From positions 1 to 27,046 of IMG/VR virus record IMGVR_UViG_3300028025_000998: 27,046 nt of DNA. One strand, given 5' to 3'. This document shows positions 5,395-11,069 of the stretch, in pieces. Position numbers and translations under genes: made by a program. The notes beneath the pieces are model-generated. The model was not told the DNA's origin. It made no database searches and was given only the letters and a program-made list of their open reading frames with translations. Numbering within the stretch: the first letter of the stretch is position 1; every line of letters begins with the position of its first letter. This DNA comes from a virus.

Positions 5395-5631
5395 ATGGCA
5401 GAACAAAAGTACGATAACACTAACACCTTTACATTGTTTAAGAACGATCAAGGTGATAACCCAAAGAAGCCAAACTACACAGGCATTGCAAACGTAGATG
5501 GTATTGAGTTTAGAATTGCTGGTTGGATTCGTGAAGGAAAAAACGGTAAGTTTATTTCTGGAACGGTACAACTAAAAGATGGTGATGTGAAGCCTAAACA
5601 GGCAGAGGTAGATGAGGATGTTCCTTTTTAG
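5395..5631 (+). CDS. Small SSB-like protein with acidic DEDVPF tail
   Basis: The 78-aa protein has AAGGAG 7 nt before its start. It begins MAEQKYDNTNTFTLFKND, continues with 'YTGIANVDGIEFRIAGWIREGKNGKF', a run of short beta strands with aromatic and Gly-Lys turns, and ends EVDEDVPF. An acidic C-terminus ending in PF is the hallmark of bacterial SSB tails that recruit partner proteins. Proteins of this size and pattern are common next to phage annealase/exonuclease genes. A single-strand-binding role is inferred. It is the last gene before the pqqA-bearing gap. Confidence 0.65.
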   Translation: MAEQKYDNTNTFTLFKNDQGDNPKKPNYTGIANVDGIEFRIAGWIREGKNGKFISGTVQLKDGDVKPKQAEVDEDVPF

Positions 5632-5632
5632 G

Positions 5633-5653
5633 AACACCCTCTCTAAAGGTGTT
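5633..5653 (-). terminator. Weak hairpin overlapping the end of pqqA
   Basis: AACACC (5633-5638) pairs with GGTGTT (5648-5653) around a 9-nt loop. On the minus strand the stem begins within the pqqA stop codon; on the plus strand it begins 2 nt after the SSB-like gene. There is no clean U-run on either side, so at best it is a weak two-way terminator or RNA-stabilising hairpin. Confidence 0.35.
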
Positions 5654-5723
5654 ACTTGTTCATTACATACATTGTAACTTCAAAGCCGAAACGCATTTCA
5701 GCAGCTGCTGGTTTTGTCCACAT
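5652..5723 (-). CDS. pqqA: PqqA, precursor peptide of pyrroloquinoline quinone
   Basis: A complete 23-codon ORF on the minus strand runs from ATG 5723-5721 to TAA 5654-5652. The peptide starts MWTKPAAAEMR and ends FGFEVTMYVMNK. It has the same length as Klebsiella PqqA, with the conserved pair at the same positions: Glu15 and Tyr19 in the E-V-T-x-Y motif, plus W2, K4-P5, R11 and G13. PqqE with PqqD cross-links this Glu and Tyr; a protease, PqqB and PqqC then finish PQQ. AAGGA lies 7 nt before the start. The gene is opposite in direction to its neighbours and stands alone; no other pqq gene is in the window, so it must rely on host enzymes. Identity is secure from the motif; an effect on host methanol or alcohol oxidation is inference. 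Confidence 0.9.
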   Translation of the reverse strand: MWTKPAAAEMRFGFEVTMYVMNK

Positions 5724-5762
5724 GATTATGTCCTTAATAAGATGCAAGCCACATAGCTTGTA

Positions 5763-5796
5763 CTATTATTGTGAGCCATTACAGTAACAAAAGCAA
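5763..5796 (-). promoter_or_regulatory. Candidate pqqA promoter
   Basis: Upstream of pqqA on the minus strand two overlapping sigma70-like options exist: TTGTTA (5790-5785) with TAATAG (5768-5763) at a 16-nt spacing, or TTGCTT (5796-5791) with CACAAT (5773-5768) at 17 nt. Either would give a leader of about 30-45 nt, which would include all or most of a small CAAGC/GCTTG hairpin between 5744 and 5759. Both are weak matches. Confidence 0.35.
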
Positions 5797-5839
5797 CTGA
5801 TAAACATTTATATTACCCTAATGAAAATACGGAGACATT

Positions 5840-6202
5840 ATGGATTTTGATGACGATATAGTAGACTATGACGATAATAATAGACTTTCAGAACTACCAG
5901 AAGCTAAACTATTGATAGCAATGTTATACCAAACAATAGATGATGCTATGTACGTTCCTAAAAAGCATAAAAGAAATGCTACAGAAAGATCTGTAACAAC
6001 TTTGAAATCTAAAAATAAATTAGCTTTACGAGACAAGGTAGATGCTATACAATGGTTGTTTGATGATAACGATGTTTATGATTTATGTTGTGAGTTGGCT
6101 GGAATGAGCAAATACAACATCAGAGAGATGGTTATTAACAAAATAGGTGCAGATGTAATTATGCCTCTAGTTAGCGGATTCTATCAACCAAATGGACATT
6201 AA
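5840..6202 (+). CDS. 120-aa hypothetical phage protein, possible regulator
   Basis: The start has CGGAG 5 nt upstream. The N-terminus is strongly acidic (MDFDDDIVDYDDNN); then 'LSELPEAKLLIAMLYQTIDDAM' forms a helix, and near residues 70-97 comes KVDAIQWLFDDNDVYDLCCE and then LAGMSKYNI. The order of a leading helix, a 'D-x-W-L/F' segment and a 'CELAG-s-…-R' turn recalls a widespread class of small phage proteins with an HTH-like C-terminal part. I cannot name a function. It overlaps the following hydrolase gene by 11 nt. Confidence 0.65.
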   Translation: MDFDDDIVDYDDNNRLSELPEAKLLIAMLYQTIDDAMYVPKKHKRNATERSVTTLKSKNKLALRDKVDAIQWLFDDNDVYDLCCELAGMSKYNIREMVINKIGADVIMPLVSGFYQPNGH

Positions 6203-6572
6203 TGCTTTAGAGTTAGATATAGCGTGTTACGCTACAGCTGTTTACCATGAGGTAAATACTCGTTCACTAGAAGAAAAGGTAGGTGTTATAAATGTTATCC
6301 GTAATAGGTTACATTCTGGTCGCTGGGGTCATTCTGTATGCTCTGTCGTTTATGCTAATAATCAGTTTGCTGTGCAAGATCAGTCCCACAGTCCAGTTAA
6401 TGAAAAAGCGTATCTGGAGACTAAACTTTTGGTTATTGATACGATTGTTTATAATAAATATGCTAATCCAGTTGCAAATGCTTTGTATTTTCATGATGAC
6501 TCGATACCGCCAAAGAAAGCATGGTTTGGTAAAAAGAAAAAAACACATATAGGAAGGATGGTATTTTATTAA
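6192..6572 (+). CDS. SleB-type cell-wall hydrolase (Hydrolase_2)
   Basis: The 126-aa protein has the core of the SleB/CwlJ family: ATAVYHEVNTRSLEEKVGVI with the likely catalytic Glu20, VIRNRLHSGRWGHSVCSVVY, then 'NALYFHDDSIPP' and a final IGRMVFY. These proteins act as lytic transglycosylases on peptidoglycan. There is no signal peptide, so it would need a holin to reach the wall, or could be carried in the virion. It lies in the rightward, presumably early, arm and far from the main lysis-type cluster, which is unusual. The start overlaps the previous gene by 11 nt and the stop overlaps the next start (TAATG). Confidence 0.85.
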   Translation: MDINALELDIACYATAVYHEVNTRSLEEKVGVINVIRNRLHSGRWGHSVCSVVYANNQFAVQDQSHSPVNEKAYLETKLLVIDTIVYNKYANPVANALYFHDDSIPPKKAWFGKKKKTHIGRMVFY

Positions 6573-6802
6573 TGAAACCTTTAGCGTGGCTTGTAGAAGA
6601 GTTTGATAGCACAGGTAAACTTGTATGGTCTGGTCTTATGACTTCAGAACCTACAGAAATGTCATGGTTAAAAGACCTTAAATTAAAACTTCACAATGTC
6701 ACCATAACACCATTAATAGCAGATACCAAAAACATTGTAAGAGTAACTAATGTTAAAAAATATGATAGTAAAAGACTAACGGAGGCAAATGGTGGATTAT
6801 AA
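6572..6802 (+). CDS. 76-aa hypothetical protein
   Basis: The protein begins MKPLAWLVEEFDSTGKLVWS and reads as a compact beta-rich small protein with a 'LHNVTITPLIA' strand near the middle. Similar short phage proteins with an 'aWlve…G.l.ws' start are common beside small hydrolase genes, but have no known role. The start overlaps the hydrolase stop (TAATG), and the last 14 nt overlap the following 49-aa gene. Confidence 0.65.
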   Translation: MKPLAWLVEEFDSTGKLVWSGLMTSEPTEMSWLKDLKLKLHNVTITPLIADTKNIVRVTNVKKYDSKRLTEANGGL

Positions 6803-6938
6803 ACCACTCACGCAAGAACAAATAATTGATGCTTATAGTAAAGTTTTTCCAACTAGATATGAGCCAATGACAATAGATAGAATGATACAATTTGCAAGAA
6901 TAATTGAACAATTACATGGAGTTAAGTATGAAACCTAA
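6789..6938 (+). CDS. 49-aa conserved-type small phage protein
   Basis: This ORF lies between the 76-aa gene and the glycosyltransferase. It begins MVDYKPLTQEQIIDAYSKVF and ends MIQFARIIEQLHGVKYET. The 'FARxIExxHG' ending is a familiar feature of short phage proteins of unknown function. GGAGG lies 3 nt before the ATG and 6 nt before an adjacent GTG (6792), so either codon may be the true start. It overlaps the glycosyltransferase start by 11 nt. Confidence 0.7.
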   Translation: MVDYKPLTQEQIIDAYSKVFPTRYEPMTIDRMIQFARIIEQLHGVKYET

Positions 6939-7659
6939 TTTATTTATAGCAACACCAATGTATGGTGGTTTATGTTATGGCACTTATCTAGAGTCTATGC
7001 TTAAGCTACAGGCATGGCTTAATGCTAAAGACATAGACGCATACTTTTCATTTCTTTATAATGAAAGCCTTATTACTAGAGGTCGCAATACTTTAGTGAA
7101 TGATTTCTTAAAAGGTGATGCTACACACTTAATGTTTATTGATGCTGACATACAGTTTGAGGCACAACACTTATTAAAGATGATTGACTCTGACGTAGAG
7201 ATTATATGTGGCTTGTATCCTAAAAAAGAAATTAACTGGGGGGCGGTATCTTTTGCTATTGAAAAGAAAGTGCCACAGGATCAACTTAAATACTTTACTG
7301 GCGAGTATGTAGTAAATATGGTTGGCGATGTTGAGAAGCAACTTGTGCCATTAGATAAACCATTTGAGATTAAACATGGAGGTACTGGATTCATGTTAAT
7401 TAAGCGTGAGGTATTTGAAAAGCTAAAAGACAAATGTCCGTCTTATAAACATAATATGAATGATGTTAATGACAATTCAAATATGGGCGATAAGATTACA
7501 GAATACTTTACCACTAGCATTGATGACCAAAATCATTTATTAAGTGAGGATTATCACTTTTGTAAACTAGCTCGTGATAATGGCATTAAGGTTTGGGGTG
7601 CAGCATGGGCTCAACTAGGTCACACAGGTACTTATCAATTTAGTGGCAGGCTTGTATGA
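6928..7659 (+). CDS. GT-A-type glycosyltransferase
   Basis: From the ATG at 6928, with GGAG 6 nt upstream, the protein has 243 aa. A longer form from 6904 lies inside the preceding gene and is less likely. It starts MKPNLFIATPMYGGLCYGTY, then has RGRNTLVNDFL and MFIDADIQF with the D-A-D metal/nucleotide-sugar motif at residues 72-74. 'CGLYPKK', a 'HGGTGFMLIKREVF' segment and a closing 'SEDYHFCKLARDNGIKVW' are usual in phage GT-A enzymes. It should transfer a sugar to a glycan, protein or modified base; the acceptor is unknown. It is coupled by ATGA to an FkbM methyltransferase, pointing to a joint glycan modification. Confidence 0.8.
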   Translation: MKPNLFIATPMYGGLCYGTYLESMLKLQAWLNAKDIDAYFSFLYNESLITRGRNTLVNDFLKGDATHLMFIDADIQFEAQHLLKMIDSDVEIICGLYPKKEINWGAVSFAIEKKVPQDQLKYFTGEYVVNMVGDVEKQLVPLDKPFEIKHGGTGFMLIKREVFEKLKDKCPSYKHNMNDVNDNSNMGDKITEYFTTSIDDQNHLLSEDYHFCKLARDNGIKVWGAAWAQLGHTGTYQFSGRLV

Positions 7660-8246
7660 TTATTCCTAATAACATGATTAGCCATGTAGGTAAGATATTT
7701 CAAGGTGAGTATGCAATAGGCAAGGTAGATAACCCATATATTATTGATATAGGAGCTAATGTAGGGGGGTTTGCAGTTTGGGCACATGAATACTTTAAGA
7801 GCCCTAAAATTGATTGCTATGAGCCCATAAAGGCTAATTACGACCTATTGAGACAGAACATTGAAGGAACTGATATAGCTGTAAGAAAAGTAGCCATAGG
7901 TAAAGATGATGGTGAACGAATGATGTATTATGGTTTACATAATTGTGGTGAGGCAAGTATGTTTCAAGGTGAGGAGCAAAGAGCACAAGGTGAAATGGTT
8001 AAAGTTATGTCATCTAAACACTTGCCACAATGCGATATTATGAAGATAGATACAGAAGGTGCAGAGATTGAAATACTAGAAAACCTTGTGCATTTTCCTG
8101 ATATATTTTTAATAGAATTTCATAGTGCATACAATAGACGAAGAATAGATGAATTATTACTTGACTATACGCTAATAGAGTGTACAATGCGAGGATGGAA
8201 CTATGGAATACTTAAATATGTTAAATCTTCTTTAGTAGGAGTTTAA
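7656..8246 (+). CDS. FkbM-family SAM-dependent methyltransferase
   Basis: The 196-aa protein has the SAM-binding motif YIIDIGANVGGFAVWA near residues 28-43, an acidic 'CYEP' at the end of strand 2 (E56), and IMKIDTEGAEIEILENL near 128-144. These are the signatures of FkbM methyltransferases, which usually O-methylate sugars. The start overlaps the glycosyltransferase stop as ATGA (7656-7659), so the two are co-translated and may build a methylated glycan. Whether the target is host surface polysaccharide, virion protein or DNA cannot be told from sequence. Confidence 0.85.
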   Translation: MIIPNNMISHVGKIFQGEYAIGKVDNPYIIDIGANVGGFAVWAHEYFKSPKIDCYEPIKANYDLLRQNIEGTDIAVRKVAIGKDDGERMMYYGLHNCGEASMFQGEEQRAQGEMVKVMSSKHLPQCDIMKIDTEGAEIEILENLVHFPDIFLIEFHSAYNRRRIDELLLDYTLIECTMRGWNYGILKYVKSSLVGV

Positions 8247-8247
8247 A

Positions 8248-8496
8248 ATGGGAGCACCAAGAAATTATAATAGACAGTTGTGTGATGAAATACAAGCATT
8301 TATAGATTCACCATTATGTAGAACAAATACAGATGCTAGAAGACATTTTAAAATAAATAATGATAAGTTAAAAGAATTGCATGATAAAGGTCTTATTAAA
8401 TTGAAGGGTACGTTAAGTAAGAAAATGGTAGCACGAATGGGAAATGCAGCATATAGAATTAAAAAATCTTTAACAAAGGAGGCAGCACATGGATAA
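8248..8496 (+). CDS. Small basic HTH-like protein
   Basis: The 82-aa basic protein has GGAG 6 nt before its start. It begins MGAPRNYNRQLCDEIQAFID and has 'NTDARRHFKINNDKLKELHDKGLI', which reads like a helix-turn-helix of a small phage regulator, then a Lys/Arg-rich tail. DNA binding is plausible; the target is unknown. Its end overlaps the DUF3310 gene by 8 nt, and that gene's SD site lies in its last codons. Confidence 0.6.
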   Translation: MGAPRNYNRQLCDEIQAFIDSPLCRTNTDARRHFKINNDKLKELHDKGLIKLKGTLSKKMVARMGNAAYRIKKSLTKEAAHG

Positions 8497-8767
8497 TGTA
8501 AATCATCCAAAGCACTATTTGGTAGGTGGGTTAGAGGCAATAGACGTAATTAAAAGTCGTTTAACTAAAGAAGAGTTTATTGGTTATTTAAAAGGATCTA
8601 AATTAAAGTATGATTTAAGATACCCATTTAAGGGCAGACCAGAAGAGGATTTAGATAAATCTGAATGGTATAAAAATAAACTGGTAGAAGTGTTGCGTGA
8701 TGAAGAGGCTATTAATCCTCCAGAGATTACTGCACAGCTACAAAGAATTGAAATGATTGACGATTAG
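8489..8767 (+). CDS. DUF3310 protein (T7 gp1.7-like)
   Basis: The 92-aa protein begins MDNVNHPKHYLVGGLEAIDV and continues with 'EEFIGYLKGSKLKYDLRYPFKG' and 'EDLDKSEWYKNKLVEVL', the full signature of DUF3310. T7 gp1.7, a nucleoside/nucleotide kinase, contains this domain, but here only the short domain is present, so kinase activity is uncertain. A strong SD (AAGGAGG, 6 nt) precedes it. It is the last gene of the rightward arm and meets the minus-strand block head-on, with a 4-nt overlap. Confidence 0.85.
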   Translation: MDNVNHPKHYLVGGLEAIDVIKSRLTKEEFIGYLKGSKLKYDLRYPFKGRPEEDLDKSEWYKNKLVEVLRDEEAINPPEITAQLQRIEMIDD

Positions 8768-8931
8768 TCGTCTAGTTCTGGCACTTCTGAATAAACGGAA
8801 AGCCCATCACCGCTAATCTCGATGTGGCTTCCGTCATCTAGTACCAAAATAAGCACATCTTCACCATAGTAAGATTCTGCTTCTACTATCATTTTACCTA
8901 CGATATGCTCACATAATTTTTCTATATTCAT
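8764..8931 (-). CDS. 55-aa hypothetical protein at convergent junction
   Basis: The ATG at 8931 is preceded by AAGGAAAATT, a good SD site; longer in-frame forms run into the exonuclease gene. It begins MNIEKLCEHIVGKMIVEAES and has a beta-hairpin-like segment 'DVLILVLDDGSHIEISGDGL'. It is acidic. No family is recognised. It is the last minus-strand gene and its 3' end overlaps the DUF3310 gene on the other strand by 4 nt. Confidence 0.65.
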   Translation of the reverse strand: MNIEKLCEHIVGKMIVEAESYYGEDVLILVLDDGSHIEISGDGLSVYSEVPELDD

Positions 8932-8939
8932 AATTTTCC

Positions 8940-9677
8940 TTATATGCTGATAGCGGACTCTTTGGACAACTGTTCCGCTTTCGCTGCTCGACTCCATGTC
9001 CCACATTGCTGGCATTGAAACCTCTGATAATGTCTAGTTGTAGTAATAGCAGTACCACGCTTTTGTAATTTGCTAGAGCCGCAATTTGGACAACAAGCAT
9101 TTGCGGAATACGCATTATGATTAGGATGGTTTTTAATCCATGCTTTAAACTTATCATAAACTTTTTCTAACAACACAACATCGTTTTTATTGTACTCTTC
9201 CATAATTTTCCATGCCTTACGGTCATCATTCATACACTTGACCCATAAAGTATGTCCTTCATGTTCCGTCTTACTACCTAATCCTAAAGCCTGTGATACA
9301 TAGTCTAGTTTGTTAGAAACAAACCTAAACTGTCTTCTTGCTACTTGCAATAAATCTATCTGTTTGGAGGGTGCTGGAGGCGGCATACCAGAGAGTAAGA
9401 ACTCTTTGTGTAGTATAGGTATGTCAAACCTAGAACCGTTGTAGTGAACGATGGCATCAGCTTCGTCAAGAAGTTTATGCACAGAGTCTAACATTTTTTG
9501 TTTGCCAGATTTTTGAATAGAGTCAAACATAATTTTAGATTCACCGTACCACTTGGCTGCATAGCAAAGAGTGTAAGATGATTCTAGTAATTGGTTGATA
9601 GAGATGTTCTGATCAAAGATACCCCAGACATGAGCAGTATTTGGTGCTACTTCAATATCAATAAGTAAAATTTTCAT
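8940..9677 (-). CDS. DEDDy 3'-5' exonuclease with C-terminal zinc ribbon
   Basis: The 245-aa protein begins MKILLIDIEVAPNTAHVWGI with D7 and E9 (ExoI motif). 'IVHYNGSRFDIPIL' near 77-89 gives D85 (ExoII), and 'EYNKNDVVLLEKVY' gives Y162 and D166 (ExoIII, DEDDy type). This is an RNase-H-like/YprB-type exonuclease. At residues 196-225 two pairs of cysteines (C-P-N-C-G and C-Q-Q-C-G) form a zinc ribbon followed by a basic tail, probably for nucleic-acid binding. Without a polymerase gene here, it may serve in host DNA breakdown or repair. The weak SD before the start (AGAGA) suggests modest translation. Confidence 0.85.
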   Translation of the reverse strand: MKILLIDIEVAPNTAHVWGIFDQNISINQLLESSYTLCYAAKWYGESKIMFDSIQKSGKQKMLDSVHKLLDEADAIVHYNGSRFDIPILHKEFLLSGMPPPAPSKQIDLLQVARRQFRFVSNKLDYVSQALGLGSKTEHEGHTLWVKCMNDDRKAWKIMEEYNKNDVVLLEKVYDKFKAWIKNHPNHNAYSANACCPNCGSSKLQKRGTAITTTRHYQRFQCQQCGTWSRAAKAEQLSKESAISI

Positions 9678-9685
9678 AATAGTCT

Positions 9686-9793
9686 CTAGTGTTTAGATAA
9701 TCTATTATATACCATAAATGCTAATAAAAACAGTAATATATACTTCAAATGTTCAATAGCACAAAGAAAACTACAGATTAAATATTCTAACAT
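9686..9793 (-). CDS. 35-aa membrane peptide in lysis-type cluster
   Basis: This ORF starts with an ATG 7 nt inside the end of the DUF5675 gene and ends at TAG (9688-9686), 8 nt before the exonuclease start. It begins MLEYLICSFLCAIEHLKYIL and continues LFLLAFMVYNRLSKH, a hydrophobic helix with a basic end. It accounts for a gap of 109 bp. No SD site is seen, so it would depend on coupling with the upstream stop. A holin- or spanin-accessory role is possible from position only. Confidence 0.45.
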   Translation of the reverse strand: MLEYLICSFLCAIEHLKYILLFLLAFMVYNRLSKH

Positions 9794-10176
9794 ATTTTAA
9801 TAGTAGCTGTTTTAGCTTTCTTTAGTTTCTCAAAGAACTTGTTATATGCTATTTTAGAGTTACCTATAAAGTCTTTACCTGCCCATGTTGAGCCAAGTAA
9901 TATACATCCATCTGTATCTGCTGAAGTGTTGCCAGAGTGGATACGAACACCTGTAAAGTTAGGAACGTCTAGTATGTGTGGCATGTCCTGTTTAAAGCGT
10001 GCAGAAGCGTCTATAATGAGTTTATATTCACCAATAGGGATAGCAGTCTTGCCTAAAACTTTAGTGCCATTTCTAACTACGTCTTCTAACGTATAACATT
10101 CATATACACCGTCTACATACATCTTGCCTATTGTATGCGTGTCTTTAAATTCAAACCTTTTAACTTCAATTAACAT
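9787..10176 (-). CDS. DUF5675 protein, possible peptidoglycan-active lysis protein
   Basis: The 129-aa protein contains 'YTLEDVVRNGTKVLGKTAIPIGEY' in two halves of the DUF5675 signature, then PHILDVPNFTGVRIHSGNTS near residues 66-85 and 'DTDGCILLG' with C91. The His-x-Gly-Asn … Gly-Cys arrangement recalls the catalytic region of L,D-transpeptidase-like folds. DUF5675 genes are frequent in phage lysis clusters beside holins, as here. A role in cell-wall attack is inferred. The start has no strong SD and overlaps the upstream 52-aa membrane gene by 11 nt. Confidence 0.7.
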   Translation of the reverse strand: MLIEVKRFEFKDTHTIGKMYVDGVYECYTLEDVVRNGTKVLGKTAIPIGEYKLIIDASARFKQDMPHILDVPNFTGVRIHSGNTSADTDGCILLGSTWAGKDFIGNSKIAYNKFFEKLKKAKTATIKIC

Positions 10177-10324
10177 ATGAATTGATATATTCCAATACGT
10201 TTGTAAGTTTTTCCATTACTATCATAAAGGCTAAAGAAAATCCCATAGCTATAAATAATAAAGCAACAACAATTAATTTAAGAAAGGACAATCCAATAAA
10301 ATTCATTAAATTTAATACAATCAT
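10166..10324 (-). CDS. 52-aa membrane peptide between holin-like gene and DUF5675
   Basis: A complete ORF starts with an ATG that overlaps the holin-like gene stop as ATGA (10324-10321) and ends at TGA (10168-10166), 11 nt inside the DUF5675 gene. It begins MIVLNLMNFIGLSFLKLIVV and continues with a second hydrophobic run ALLFIAMGFSLAFMIVMEKL, so most of it would be buried in the membrane as one long or two short helices. It fills the only gap in the cluster exactly. An antiholin or accessory holin role fits the position but is not shown by any motif. Confidence 0.6.
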   Translation of the reverse strand: MIVLNLMNFIGLSFLKLIVVALLFIAMGFSLAFMIVMEKLTNVLEYINSYVN

Positions 10325-10710
10325 TTTTTAAGTGTTAAGTACATTCTTTCGCCAATAACAAAAGACATACAAGCTCCAGTCATGTCAAGGAATACTGCAA
10401 CTACAGTAGCACCCACAACATCTGGATTAAATACTACAATTGCTGTAAATATCATGATAGCACTAATAATGATGTATCTAAAGGATGCACGAAGGTTTAT
10501 AATCCATTTAGAAGGTTCACCATTAGGATTGTCAAGAGCAGCTAAAGACTGTAACTTTTCAGACTCGGCTTTCATTAACTCTATACGTTCTTTCATGTTT
10601 TGTGGCTGTCCACCAGCACCACCTGTAAACTTAGCTATAAGACCTCTAGCACCGTCAGCAAATGCAGGTACTAAAGCTGGTAAGATTAAAGATGCAATTG
10701 AACTAAACAT
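10321..10710 (-). CDS. Holin-like membrane protein (3TM GTA-holin type)
   Basis: The 129-aa protein begins MFSSIASLILPALVPAFADG with a hydrophobic first segment, then has a hydrophilic helix (QNMKERIELMKAESEKLQSL) and two further hydrophobic helices near residues 75-120 (IIISAIMIFTAIVVF and VVAVFLDMTGACMSFVIG). This arrangement matches the 3TM holin family first described in gene-transfer agents. A perfect AAAGGAG site precedes the start, which overlaps the previous stop (TAATG). It should form the lysis pore in the inner membrane; this is inferred from topology and context. Confidence 0.7.
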   Translation of the reverse strand: MFSSIASLILPALVPAFADGARGLIAKFTGGAGGQPQNMKERIELMKAESEKLQSLAALDNPNGEPSKWIINLRASFRYIIISAIMIFTAIVVFNPDVVGATVVAVFLDMTGACMSFVIGERMYLTLKK

Positions 10711-11069
10711 TAAAGCTCCTTTGGGTCAAAGCCATACATCTTGGCTACACGTTTTTGTAGTTTTAAGAATAAACCTTTATGGCTTGCATATTTTTCTGTT
10801 TTAGGTGAATCTAGATATACGCACATATGAATAATTTCATGACATAGAGTCATCATGACAGGATATAGATGAGAGTGACGTGCAGTAGATATAGTTATAA
10901 TATGAGGATCACCTTGTTCTGGCGGTTCATATTGTCCACATATAGTATCGTCATGCAATACTAAAAAGTCTACTTTAGATGCAGGTGGTAGTTTATATTC
11001 GTCAAATATAGGCATTTCTATCAGAGCTGAATATAGATTAGCTATATTGTTCTCTGTAATGAATGTCAT
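10710..11069 (-). CDS. SprT-like zinc metalloprotease-fold protein
   Basis: From the ATG at 11069 (ATGA overlap with the previous stop) the protein has 119 aa. It has a zinc-binding TLCHEIIHMCVY at residues 75-86, with H77, E78 and H81. 'ITISTARHSH' lies before it and a 'SHKGLFLKLQKRVAKMYGFD' segment after it supplies the usual third His. SprT-like domains of this length are common in phages. The role is unclear: cleavage of a host or virion protein, or DNA-linked protein removal as in Spartan. It lies in the lysis-type cluster, between two membrane-protein genes. Metal binding is well supported; the substrate is unknown. Confidence 0.8.
   Translation of the reverse strand: MTFITENNIANLYSALIEMPIFDEYKLPPASKVDFLVLHDDTICGQYEPPEQGDPHIITISTARHSHLYPVMMTLCHEIIHMCVYLDSPKTEKYASHKGLFLKLQKRVAKMYGFDPKEL

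Larger units (their letters stand above)
5632..5839. other. 208-bp gap in plus-strand arm occupied by antisense pqqA cassette
   Basis: The plus strand has no convincing gene here; its best ORF is 21 codons and lacks support. The gap holds the pqqA gene, a weak hairpin at its 3' side and a possible promoter at its 5' side, all on the minus strand. Both flanking plus-strand genes are intact. The layout is that of a moron: a small independent transcription unit set between conserved phage genes. Confidence 0.6.

Noticed and set aside
5702-5790. Plus-strand ORF of about 21 codons opposite the pqqA region
   Set aside because: No SD site, odd composition and no family; the minus-strand pqqA is much better supported.
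8759-8772. Possible bidirectional terminator
   Set aside because: Stem only 5 bp, no U-run; kept only as an observation on the convergent junction.
8909-9157. Minus-strand ORF in another frame over the exonuclease zinc ribbon
   Set aside because: Same-strand shadow; the exonuclease frame has ordered cysteine knuckles.
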